Shown here piece after piece: positions 52,464 to 61,279 of a stretch of 64,000 bases of DNA (positions within the stretch are counted from its first letter, which is position 1; every line of letters starts with the position of its first letter). A model generated the notes under the pieces. That model was given only the letters and a program-made list of their open reading frames with translations. It ran no database searches and was not told the origin of the DNA. The DNA is taken from NCBI GenBank assembly GCA_049324435.1, contig JBMOOQ010000031.1:1-64000 (forward strand), given 5' to 3'. The position numbers and the translations under genes were made by a program. Source of the DNA: Pseudorhodoplanes sp049324435. GTDB lineage: Bacteria; Pseudomonadota; Alphaproteobacteria; Rhizobiales; Xanthobacteraceae.

Positions 52464-53354
52464 TCAGACGGCGGGAGCCGGCGGCGGCAGCGGCTCGCTA
52501 CGGCGGGTGACGGCGACTGTCATTTCGCCGACCTTCTCGATCTTCGCATGCATCACGTCGCCAGCCTGAACCGGCCCGACACCCTCCGGCGTTCCGGTCA
52601 TGATGATATCGCCGGGGTAGAGGGTGTAGAAATTCGAGCAATAAGCGATCAGCTTGGCGACGCCGAAAATCAGGTGCCGGGTGTTCGATTTCTGCCGGAC
52701 CTGGCCGTTGACGAGGATTTCCAGATCGAGATTCTCGGGATCCGGAATTTCGTCGGCTGTCACAACGTAGGGCCCGACCACCGAGAAGCGATCGAGCGAT
52801 TTGCGTAAAGACCGTTCCTCCGGACCGCGGATCGTCATGTCGAGGCCGATCGTATAGCCCGCGATGTATTTGAGTGCGCCCTGTTCCGGCACGTTGAAGC
52901 AGGTCTCGCCGATGATAGCCGCAAGCTCGACCTCGTGATCGGTACGCCGGTCCTTCTCCACCACCGGCACCGGCTCGGAGGGGCCAGACAGCGAAGAATT
53001 CGACTTCAGAAAGACGCCGTAGTGGTCGATGGTCTTGATGGTCTTGCCGAAGCTGATCTGCTGATCGCGGTTCGCCTCGTCGATATGCGCGTGATAGTTG
53101 ACCGGCGCACCGATCACCTTCGATGGGTTGGGGACGGGATTAAGCAGCTTCACTGACGAAATGGGAACCGGCGTCACGCGGTCGGCTTCGGCTTCCATGT
53201 CGCCGCGGAGTTTTGGCAGCGCTGCCACCAGCGGATCGTGAGCCGGCAGCGGCCAGCGAACCGCCGGAAGCTTGTCGAGCACGGCGGTCACATCGTGGAC
53301 CATATCGCCCCGGACGACGCCGAGGCGATCGTTGTTGAACCTGCAATAGCGCAT
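52464..53354 (-). CDS. Fumarylacetoacetate hydrolase family protein
   Basis: 296 residues. FAH-fold marks are PSKVIGAPVNYHAHIDE, VELAAIIGETCFNVPEQ (metal-binding Glu), YTIGLDMTIRG (metal-binding Asp), and GDIIMTGTPEGVGPVQAGD. The family includes hydrolases and decarboxylases of aromatic degradation such as HpaG and HpcG; metal ligands are conserved. It is the furthest-downstream member of the minus-strand set of Bug, ligase and TRAP genes and points to breakdown of an aromatic or other organic acid. Confidence 0.9.
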   Translation of the reverse strand: MRYCRFNNDRLGVVRGDMVHDVTAVLDKLPAVRWPLPAHDPLVAALPKLRGDMEAEADRVTPVPISSVKLLNPVPNPSKVIGAPVNYHAHIDEANRDQQISFGKTIKTIDHYGVFLKSNSSLSGPSEPVPVVEKDRRTDHEVELAAIIGETCFNVPEQGALKYIAGYTIGLDMTIRGPEERSLRKSLDRFSVVGPYVVTADEIPDPENLDLEILVNGQVRQKSNTRHLIFGVAKLIAYCSNFYTLYPGDIIMTGTPEGVGPVQAGDVMHAKIEKVGEMTVAVTRRSEPLPPPAPAV

Positions 53355-53500
53355 TCCCTGCTCTCCGCTAAACGTCGCGGCAGAGCTAGTCCATTCCCAT
53401 CACCGGATCAAATTCAATCGGGTGATACGGCCATCACGGGACTGAAGGGCTCCCGCCGTCGATCGCGCGAGCCCCCTGTTCGTCACCGCGTTCCTCGCGC

Positions 53501-54478
53501 TCAGTTGGCCTTGGCGCCGGTCTTCTTGACGACATCGGCCCACTTGCCGATGTCCTTGCGCAAATAGGCGTCGAATTCCTTCACTGACATCACCATTGGT
53601 ACGGCACCTTGCTTTGCCCAGTTCGCGCGCACATCCGGACGATTCACCACCTTGGTGATTTCCGCGTTCAGCTTCTCGACAATTGCCGGCGGCGTCTTGG
53701 CCGGCGCCACGATGCCGAGCCAGATCGTGGTCTCGTATCCCGGCACGCCAGCCTCCGATATCGTCGGAATATCGGGCGACAGATCGTTACGCTTGGTACC
53801 CGATGTGCCGAGCGGTTTGACCTTCCCCTCCTTTGCGTTCGCGGTCATGGTGGTGACGGCGTCGAACATCATCTGCACATGTCCGCCGATCACGCTGTTG
53901 CGCATCTCGCCGGACGCCTTGTGCGGCACATGCACGATATCGGTTCCGGTCATGGCTTTGAACAATTCGCCCGCCATGTGATACGGCGTCCCCGGCCCCG
54001 ACGATGCGTAGTTGAGTTGTCCCGGCTTCGATTTCGCGAGCGCGATGAATTCCTTCAGGTCCTTCGCCGGCACCGACGGGTGGATCACCATCAAGAGGTC
54101 GGAATAGTTGATCGGCGCCACCGCGACGAAATCCTCCATGAGCTTGAATGGCTTGTTCGGCTGAAGCGTCTCGTTGACGGTGTGGGTGTTGGACATCACC
54201 AGCAGCGTGTAGCCGTCGGGGTCGGATTTCGCGACCGCATCGCTGCCGATGATCGAGCCGGCGCCCGGACGATTCTCCACCACGAACGGCTGCTTCAGTG
54301 CCTCGCCAAGATGCTGCGCAAGCACGCGCGCATAAACGTCCGCCGGGCCGCCCGCACCGAACGGTACCACGAACTTGACGGGTCGCGATGGATAATCCTG
54401 CGCCTGAGCCTGCGCCGCACATGGAGCGGCAATAACGGCAAATGCAGCGGCAATTCCGAGCACATTTCGACGCAGCAT
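53501..54478 (-). CDS. Bug/TctC family periplasmic substrate-binding protein (2)
   Basis: 325 residues from the ATG at 54478, which has GGGAGG upstream; a frame to 54538 adds unconserved residues. Signal peptide (GIAAAFAVIAAPCAAQA) then VKFVVPFGAGGPADVYAR, GAGSIIGSDAVAKSDPDGYT and a C-terminal VMSVKEFDAYLRKDIGKWADVVKKTG. Organic-acid binding is expected, with no permease of the tripartite tricarboxylate type beside it. It lies between the FAH gene and the ligase gene on the same strand. It differs clearly in sequence from the Bug protein at 22795-23757. Confidence 0.92.
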   Translation of the reverse strand: MLRRNVLGIAAAFAVIAAPCAAQAQAQDYPSRPVKFVVPFGAGGPADVYARVLAQHLGEALKQPFVVENRPGAGSIIGSDAVAKSDPDGYTLLVMSNTHTVNETLQPNKPFKLMEDFVAVAPINYSDLLMVIHPSVPAKDLKEFIALAKSKPGQLNYASSGPGTPYHMAGELFKAMTGTDIVHVPHKASGEMRNSVIGGHVQMMFDAVTTMTANAKEGKVKPLGTSGTKRNDLSPDIPTISEAGVPGYETTIWLGIVAPAKTPPAIVEKLNAEITKVVNRPDVRANWAKQGAVPMVMSVKEFDAYLRKDIGKWADVVKKTGAKAN

Positions 54479-54576
54479 CGGTGATCCTCCCTGACGTGTT
54501 GTTGTCCGATTGATAGACCACCAAACGCGCAGCGGCAATTCCGCTCCGCAACCGGCTGGTTTTCACAACATCAAAA

Positions 54577-56436
54577 TCAGACGACAATCACGTCCGGATG
54601 CGGCTTGCCGTCGAACAGGCGCTCACACTCGGCCCTGCGGCATTCGAGCGCAACACGCTGATTGATATAGCCCTTGTCGGTGATCTCGTTGCGATCGATC
54701 GACGGCAGATCGGGCAACAGCAGAACCCGCGCAATACGCATTGTTGCGCCGGTATTGACCTCATTCCAGCGGGCAAGCGCGTTCCGCAGGTGGGTGTGGA
54801 CCTTGGGATGGGTCGCATAGAACGCAAGATCGCCGTCGTCGCCCGTAATCTCCTTGCACCCTGCCGCATTCAGCCAGGCGATAAGGCCGACTTGATCGCG
54901 CCCTTCCCCGCATACGATCGCGTCCTGCAGCGCCGGAGACGCCGCCGCGATCACGCCGATACGCAGCGCGCCGACCGCAACCCAGGTGCCGTTGGTCAGC
55001 TTGAAATCCTCGGCGGTGCGGCCGTCGAAAATCAGGCCCTTGCTCGGATCGTCCGGATCGGCAAAGCGAACCGCATCGCCCGGAAGATAATAGCCCTCTT
55101 CATCGAACATCGCTTGCGTGAGGTCGGGTCTGCGCCAATATCCGGGAGTGATATTCGGACCGCGGACCCGGATTTCGAGCTTGCTGCCGACCGGCACGAG
55201 CTTCACATCGACGCCGGGAACCGGGACCCCCACGTTGCCCGCCCGTTCGAGCAGCACGTGGGCCGATGTTGCCAGCGGCGAGGTCTCCGTCGTGCCCCAC
55301 GCCGATGTCATTGGTATGCGCGTGCCGGTGATGCGGATCGCGAGCGCTTCGAGCCGATCCCACATGTCCTGCGGCAGCGATGCACCGGCGTAGAACAGCA
55401 AGCGCAGCCGTGAAAAGAAATGCCGCGCCAGCGCATCGTCCTTCTCAAGGAACGGCAGCAGCGCGCCGTAGCCCGCCGGGACATTGAAATACACGGTCGG
55501 CGCGATCTCGCGGAGATTTTGCACCGTTTGACCGACCAGCGCCGGAACCGGCTTGCCGCCGTCGATATAGAGCGTACCGGCCTGCTGCAGGATCAGATTG
55601 AAATTGTAGTTGCTGCCGAAGGTGTGGTTCCACGGCAGCCAGTCGACGAGCACCATCGGATCGTCTTCGATAAACGGCCAGCATTGCACCGACTGCTGCT
55701 GGTTCGCCGTCAGCATGCCGTGCGTGTTGATCACGCCCTTTGGCAGGCTCGTCGATCCCGACGTGAACAAGAACTTGGCGATGGTCTCCGGACCGATCGC
55801 AGCCACCGCACGCTCCACGGCCGGCCCGGGCTGCGTTTTCTCGAGTTCCGAAAATAGCGTGACATCCGGCCGATTGGCTCCGTTCTTTCCAGCGACAACC
55901 GGCGCTGTGATATGCGCTAGCGCCTTCGCGAAAGGCGCTGTGTCTGAGACATAGACCAGACCCGGCGTCAGAAGCTCATTGATATATTTGAGCTTGGCGT
56001 GATCCTGGCTCTGCAGCGAATAGGCGACCGAGATCGGCGCGATCGGAATGCCGGCGGTGTAGCAGGCCAGCGTCAGCAGGCCGTGCTCCACCGCATTGCC
56101 GGACAGCACCATGACCGGCCGCTCGGCCGAAAGGCCGCGATCGATCAGCGCCTGCGCAATGGCGTCGGCTTTCTGCCGGGCCTGCGCATAGGTCAGTCCG
56201 GCCCAGGCGCCGGTGGCATCGCGCTCGGCCATGAGCAGCCGGTCGGGCTGCCGCTCCACCGCGCGGCGGAACAGATGCGCGAGGTTCGGATCGTACTCGG
56301 CCAGCCGCTGCACGGCTCGCAGCACAATCGCGCCATCGGCGCGATCCTCGCGCCTCACCTGCGGCTCGGCAAAACGGATGGGGCGAAATGGCGGCTTACC
56401 GGCTTCGGGTGCCGGTTTTGGCATTGTCGAATTCAT
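54577..56436 (-). CDS. Feruloyl-CoA synthase-like AMP-forming ligase
   Basis: 619 residues. The AMP-binding P-loop is FLFTSGSTSLPKGVINTHG, followed by DWLPWNHTFGSNYNFNL, AWGTTETSPLATSAH (Glu-containing) and GLIFDGRTAEDFKLTNGTWV (with the conserved Asp). The end EITDKGYINQR carries the catalytic-lysine-containing region typical of feruloyl-CoA synthetases. The enzyme would activate ferulate or a related aromatic acid as CoA thioester. Its ATG follows GGGAGG. The enoyl-CoA hydratase and vanillin dehydrogenase that usually accompany Fcs are not next to it, so the exact substrate is uncertain. Upstream, the TRAP permease gene is 65 bases away. Confidence 0.86.
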   Translation of the reverse strand: MNSTMPKPAPEAGKPPFRPIRFAEPQVRREDRADGAIVLRAVQRLAEYDPNLAHLFRRAVERQPDRLLMAERDATGAWAGLTYAQARQKADAIAQALIDRGLSAERPVMVLSGNAVEHGLLTLACYTAGIPIAPISVAYSLQSQDHAKLKYINELLTPGLVYVSDTAPFAKALAHITAPVVAGKNGANRPDVTLFSELEKTQPGPAVERAVAAIGPETIAKFLFTSGSTSLPKGVINTHGMLTANQQQSVQCWPFIEDDPMVLVDWLPWNHTFGSNYNFNLILQQAGTLYIDGGKPVPALVGQTVQNLREIAPTVYFNVPAGYGALLPFLEKDDALARHFFSRLRLLFYAGASLPQDMWDRLEALAIRITGTRIPMTSAWGTTETSPLATSAHVLLERAGNVGVPVPGVDVKLVPVGSKLEIRVRGPNITPGYWRRPDLTQAMFDEEGYYLPGDAVRFADPDDPSKGLIFDGRTAEDFKLTNGTWVAVGALRIGVIAAASPALQDAIVCGEGRDQVGLIAWLNAAGCKEITGDDGDLAFYATHPKVHTHLRNALARWNEVNTGATMRIARVLLLPDLPSIDRNEITDKGYINQRVALECRRAECERLFDGKPHPDVIVV

Positions 56437-56501
56437 GGCGTCCTCCCAGACGACATGAACTATAATGCATGTCGAGCCATACTGCTGTCAATGAACCGGA
56501 A

Positions 56502-58451
56502 TCATGCGGATGCGGGCCGCGATCGCATGGCGCGGCTGCGCAGATAATTCATCGTCAGCACAGCCACCGAGCCGGCCAGTCCGATCCAGTCGAGAATATC
56601 GGCCCCGGGGAAGGCGTTCGGCGGCATCAGTATCGCTAGCGCCGCCGCACCGAAACCGATCCGCATCGGCAGCGATAGCGGAATGAACCCGTACCCGACG
56701 ATTGCGGCTGTCCCCATGAAGATGCCGAGCAGGTTGCGGGCAAGATGCCAGACGATCAATTGCCATGGCGCATTCATCAGCAGCGCCGGTTCCAGCACGA
56801 ACAGGAACGGAATGAAGAACGTGCTCCATCCCACCATCACCGCGACCCAGCCGGTGGTCCAGCCGGACACGCGCGCGATATTTGCAGCCGCATAAGCCGC
56901 GATTGCGACCGGCGGCGTGATCATCGACAGCATGCCGAAATACATCACGTACATATGCGCAGCCATCGGCGATACCCCGAGCTTGATCAGCGACGGTGCG
57001 AGCAGCGTCGCGGTCAGCACGTAGACGCTAACGGTCGGCATGCCCATGCCCAGTACGAAACTGACCAGCGCGGTCAGCAGCAACAGAACGAACAGATTCT
57101 CGCCCGAGATCGCGATCAGCTGCAGCGTCAAACCGAACGCTATGCCCGAAACATTGAGCGCACCCACCACCATGCCGGCGGCGGCTCCGATCAAAATGAT
57201 ATCGAGCGCGGCGCGTCCGGTGTCGAGGACCGCACGCGCCATCTCCACGATCGTCACCTTCCTGCCGCGATAGCCGAACAAGAGGCAGAGAACGATCATG
57301 ATGCCGGTCGCGTAGACGGCGGCCCGCTCGATCGGAATCTGGAAGACTTCGGGCCAGGCCAGCGTGGCGACCAGAAATGCAATGGGTACCGGGAAGTGCC
57401 ATCCTGAGCGCAGGATTTCGAGAAAGCCGGGAACATCCTCGTCGACCTGTGCCGCGCCGATCCGGTGCTTTGCGGCCTCGAGGTCCACATGCATGAACAG
57501 CGCCGCGTAATAAAGCAGCGCCGGGATCACCGCCGCAACGACCACCGCGCCGTAAGAGACCTGCAGGAATTCGGCCATGATGAAAGCTGCGGCGCCCATC
57601 ACCGGCGGCATCAATTGTCCGCCGGTCGAGCCGACCGCCTCGATCGCAGCAGCCCTGGCCCGCGTGAAGCCGGACCGCACCATCAGCGGAATGGTGACGA
57701 TTCCGACGGCGACGACATTGCTGACCGCAGCCCCGGAAATCATGCCGAACAGTGCCGAACCAACCACTGCGATCTTGGCCGCGCCGCCGCGGAACCTGCC
57801 CATCCCCGACATCGCCAGATCGGCAAAATAATTGGCACCGCCGGTCCGGCCGAGCACCTGCCCCATCAATGTGAACGGCACCACGATGAGCACGGCGACT
57901 CCTAGGATCGTGCCGATCATGCCGTTGGTGTCGAGGCCGAGATAGACTGCGAGCCGCTCGGGGCTGACATGGCGGGTCTGGAAATCGCCCGGCAGGTTGG
58001 GACCGACGAAGACGTACCCGACCAGTGCGAGGATGATGATCACCAGCACGCCGCCCGAGGTCCGGCGCGTCGCTTCGAGCACCAGGACAATCAGAATCAG
58101 GCTGCCGACGATCCCCTCGACCGGCAGCAGTGCAATCTCGTAGGTCAACGCTTCGTAGCGCGCCGCGATATAGCCGCAGATCGCAAGTGACATCACAGCG
58201 CCGGCCCAGTCAAACCAGTGTGGCGGACGCTTCCGGACCGCAATGAAGGCAAGCGCCAGGGTCAGACCGAGACAGACCGCCAGGAGCTGCTCGGTGTAGA
58301 ACGCCGCCCCGAACCAGCGGCGCGGAATGTCGAGCACCCAGCCGACAACGCAGGCAATGAGCAAGCCTTGCAGAATGTCGGTCGCAAGCGATTGGGCGCG
58401 GGACGCGACGAAGGTCTGCGCCGCGTCCCGCTCGTGGTCGTCTGAAGTCAC
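56502..58451 (-). CDS. TRAP transporter fused permease (DctQ-DctM type)
   Basis: 649 residues with many membrane helices: the small-subunit part occupies the first ~150 residues, then the large subunit with GGQLMPPVMGAAAFIMAEFL, ISGAAVSNVVAVGIVTIPLM and GMGMPTVSVYVLTATLLAPSL. This is the fused permease used by TAXI-type TRAP systems. It starts with GTG that overlaps the TAXI gene stop by 4 bases (GTGA), so the pair is translationally coupled. It imports an organic acid or related compound using the sodium or proton gradient. Confidence 0.93.
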   Translation of the reverse strand: MTSDDHERDAAQTFVASRAQSLATDILQGLLIACVVGWVLDIPRRWFGAAFYTEQLLAVCLGLTLALAFIAVRKRPPHWFDWAGAVMSLAICGYIAARYEALTYEIALLPVEGIVGSLILIVLVLEATRRTSGGVLVIIILALVGYVFVGPNLPGDFQTRHVSPERLAVYLGLDTNGMIGTILGVAVLIVVPFTLMGQVLGRTGGANYFADLAMSGMGRFRGGAAKIAVVGSALFGMISGAAVSNVVAVGIVTIPLMVRSGFTRARAAAIEAVGSTGGQLMPPVMGAAAFIMAEFLQVSYGAVVVAAVIPALLYYAALFMHVDLEAAKHRIGAAQVDEDVPGFLEILRSGWHFPVPIAFLVATLAWPEVFQIPIERAAVYATGIMIVLCLLFGYRGRKVTIVEMARAVLDTGRAALDIILIGAAAGMVVGALNVSGIAFGLTLQLIAISGENLFVLLLLTALVSFVLGMGMPTVSVYVLTATLLAPSLIKLGVSPMAAHMYVMYFGMLSMITPPVAIAAYAAANIARVSGWTTGWVAVMVGWSTFFIPFLFVLEPALLMNAPWQLIVWHLARNLLGIFMGTAAIVGYGFIPLSLPMRIGFGAAALAILMPPNAFPGADILDWIGLAGSVAVLTMNYLRSRAMRSRPASA

Positions 58452-59392
58452 TGCACCGCCTGCGGCTGGATGTTGTTGTCCTTGAAGTATTTCACCGCTG
58501 CCGGATGGTACGGGACGTCGTATTGCTTGTAAGCGAAGGCCGGGGTGAATTCACGCAGCACCGGCTGCACTGCGATCAGGTCGTCCCTGTTCTTGAACAG
58601 CGTGTCGAGAAATTTCCGGACGAATTCATCGCTGGTCTTGGCACTGGTGAAGAACAGATTGTCGAAGCTGTAGACCTTCATCGGCTTGTCGACGCCCACG
58701 AAAACCGGGCCAGGCTTTACGTCGGTCAGGTAGCCCCAACGCTCGATCTTGCGGGCCGCATCCATGCCCTTCTCGTCAATTTCAACCACGCGGATGCCGC
58801 CGGACGTGGCGTCGACCTCGCGCACTTTCGGTGCGCCGAACGCAAAATAGAACGCATCCGCCGCGCCGGAGGCAAAATCGTCGGCGCTGCGCACCACGTT
58901 GGGAACCATCACCGGCTTGATATCCTTTTCGGTGAGATTGGCCGTCGCGAGCATCGCGCGAACCGTCGGTTCGAGCGCGCGCATCGCCGAAAAGCCGTAG
59001 GGCACCCGCTTGCCCTTCAGGTCGGCGATCGTTTTGATCGGCGAGTCCTTGCGAACGAAAAATCCGACACGGAGCGCATGGGCGGCCGCAATGATCCGCA
59101 GATCCTTGTTGCCCTTGGCGAGACCGTCATGCACCTCCATGGCATTGGCGATACCGACCTCGACCTCGCCGCGGCCCACCATCGGGACGATGACCTGATC
59201 GCCCGCCGTCGGCTGGACCAGCATGTTCATGCCGGCCTTTTCCTTTAGCACCTTGGCGATTGCGGAAGCGGTGGTGTGATTGAGTGTCCCGGGCGGCAGA
59301 GTCGCAAAGCCGTAGGTCTGCGCATTCGCTGCGGTCGCGCACAACCCGAATGCTGCAAAAGCAGCCAACAGCGATCTGACGTTGAAAGCCAT
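58448..59392 (-). CDS. TAXI family TRAP transporter substrate-binding protein
   Basis: 314 residues from the ATG at 59392, six bases after GGGAGG; the ATG at 59398 overlaps that ribosome-binding site and is less likely. The signal peptide ends near ATAANAQ, then YGFATLPPGTLNHTTASAIAKVLKEKAGMN, VPMVGRGEVEVGIANAMEVH and FYFAFGAPKVREVDATSGGIRVV, typical of TAXI proteins (bind glutamate or related acids in known cases). It delivers substrate to the fused permease downstream. It sits alone upstream, so it heads the transcript with the permease and perhaps the ligase. Confidence 0.92.
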   Translation of the reverse strand: MAFNVRSLLAAFAAFGLCATAANAQTYGFATLPPGTLNHTTASAIAKVLKEKAGMNMLVQPTAGDQVIVPMVGRGEVEVGIANAMEVHDGLAKGNKDLRIIAAAHALRVGFFVRKDSPIKTIADLKGKRVPYGFSAMRALEPTVRAMLATANLTEKDIKPVMVPNVVRSADDFASGAADAFYFAFGAPKVREVDATSGGIRVVEIDEKGMDAARKIERWGYLTDVKPGPVFVGVDKPMKVYSFDNLFFTSAKTSDEFVRKFLDTLFKNRDDLIAVQPVLREFTPAFAYKQYDVPYHPAAVKYFKDNNIQPQAVQ

Positions 59393-59485
59393 GACCATCC
59401 TCCCATGCGATTTTTTCCGGGATGATGGTCCGCCGCAGCATCAAAGGCAATGCGAATTCGCTGCCCACCCGCGGATGAGGGATAA

Positions 59486-60712
59486 TCAGGCCGCCGATTT
59501 CGTTTCCATCCCGTCGATCCGCAACGACGGCGTCGACGCATCGAGACGCAGCACGAATTCGACGGTTGCCAGTTCGCTGCGGTTACGGCCTCGCTCCTTC
59601 GCCGAATACAGCGCCTGATCGGCTTGGCCCAGCAGATCGGTCATGTCGAAATGTCCGTCGTCCGAGAGCGCAACCCCGATGCTGCATGTACCGGCGACGG
59701 GATATCCATCCACGTCCGACGCGACATATTCGAATGCCTTGCGAATATTCTCCGCAACGCCCATCGCGCGGTCCCGGTCCACATCGAACAGAGCAACCGC
59801 GAATTCCTCTCCGCCGAGCCGGCCCAACAGATCGTCGGGGCCGATCTGATCGTGCGCGGTTTCAGCAAAGACCTGCAGGACGCGGTCGCCGACAGCATGG
59901 CCGAACCGGTCGTTGATGGTCTTGAAGTGATCGAGATCGATCAGCAGCACGGCCGCAGGACGCCGCTCGTCCTCGATCCGCCGTGCCAGCGCCGCGGCAC
60001 CCTCCATAAAGGCGCGGCGATTGGCGATCCCGGTCAGAGGATCGACAAGCGACGCGGTCTTGTGAAGGAGCTCGATGCGCTCCTTGGCCATGGCCAGCAG
60101 GATGAACGCGATGGCGATGGTGAACAGCAGCGCCTCAAAGCTCAGCACGGTCAGCCAAACGCTGTCATTGACCTCCCGGCCCGGGACCCAGGGCACAATG
60201 GTCGAGAGCGGCGTGCGCAGGAGAAACAGCGAGCCGTGCGCAAAAAGCATGAAGATCGCTGGCCACCGCGACACCAGCGGCTCGCCGCGGCCGCGCCAGA
60301 ATTCGTAGGCGGCTGCCCAGGTATAGGCCGTGACGATGAAGGATGGGATCAGAACCCGCGCTTCCAGCGAAGCCGCGACCGCCGGAATCCGGCACACCGC
60401 GAACCACAGAAGCGCCCCGGCAAAAACACCGGGATAGCTCGGCGCACGTCCGTCGAAGACGCGAGCGCCGGTCCAGGTGGCCGCGAAGGCGGTGAACAAG
60501 ATGGCGTTCGACAGATCGATGGTCACCCATGCCGGCGCCGAGCCGTAGAGCCCGAACAGCACAATCGATACCGCACGCAACAGATGCGCCGAGCCCCACC
60601 AAGCGACCGCCGTGATCGCCGAGTTCTGAACCCACGCGAACAACAGCAAGAGCCCGAGCATCGCCTCGACATAAATCGTGACGAGAAACAGGGTATTGAC
60701 GTCGAGATTCAT
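59486..60712 (-). CDS. Membrane-bound diguanylate cyclase (GGDEF)
   Basis: 408 residues from the ATG at 60712; an alternative start at 60760 adds 16 residues. About six or seven membrane helices fill residues 1-200, followed by a GGDEF domain with VLLIDLDHFKTINDRFGHAVGD and the active-site loop LGRLGGEEFAVALFD (GGEEF). It makes cyclic di-GMP from two GTP, promoting attached or biofilm growth. The RxxD inhibitory site five residues before the active-site loop is absent, so product inhibition through it is unlikely. No sensor domain other than the helices is seen. It is divergent from cfa. Confidence 0.92.
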   Translation of the reverse strand: MNLDVNTLFLVTIYVEAMLGLLLLFAWVQNSAITAVAWWGSAHLLRAVSIVLFGLYGSAPAWVTIDLSNAILFTAFAATWTGARVFDGRAPSYPGVFAGALLWFAVCRIPAVAASLEARVLIPSFIVTAYTWAAAYEFWRGRGEPLVSRWPAIFMLFAHGSLFLLRTPLSTIVPWVPGREVNDSVWLTVLSFEALLFTIAIAFILLAMAKERIELLHKTASLVDPLTGIANRRAFMEGAAALARRIEDERRPAAVLLIDLDHFKTINDRFGHAVGDRVLQVFAETAHDQIGPDDLLGRLGGEEFAVALFDVDRDRAMGVAENIRKAFEYVASDVDGYPVAGTCSIGVALSDDGHFDMTDLLGQADQALYSAKERGRNRSELATVEFVLRLDASTPSLRIDGMETKSAA

Positions 60713-61279
60713 TATGCGTTCACCGGACGAGCGCGCCTCTGAAAGGGCGGTCGCGCTCATCGCCCGCTCTTAGCCGGAACGGCCAAAAAATAGGTGAAGA
60801 CCGGTTTGACCGGCCGTTGATGCGACTGCGATGGTTTCAATATCCTTTCTTGCAACGATCGCCTTGCACGGACTTTCGCAAGCCGGCTGCCGGACAACAC
60901 GGCAGCGCTGTCGCGATCGGATCGTGGACCACCACATTGAGCTGCGATTCCCACAGGTCGGCCAATGACGGCCCCTCTCGGGACGATGGCTGACGGCGGG
61001 AGAGGCTCACTACCCCACCTCCTATGCCGGGACATGTAACTGGACCGCGTTGGCGCCAACTGACCGTCCGGAAACCCTTGACGAGACCCCACCCGGTTGC
61101 GGCATTCTTCGAGCCGCCGTCGATGACTCTGAAGGTGACGGGGGGCGTCAATTGAGAGGATGTGCGGCTAGGCTCACAGGGGCTTTCTGCTCCCTGCCTG
61201 CGGCGCTTTCCCGCCTCCCGGTCGCGATCAGGTCGATACTGTCCCCGGACCATCCGGGATAGAACCGGGAACCCGATCC
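60713..61279. other. Gap upstream of cfa without a recognised gene (567 bases)
   Basis: Between the divergent GGDEF and cfa genes. It contains several short open frames with no supporting ribosome-binding site and no protein pattern I recognise, and no tRNA, hairpin with T-run, or repeat. It probably holds the promoters of both neighbours, but I cannot point to boxes with confidence. Confidence 0.5.
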
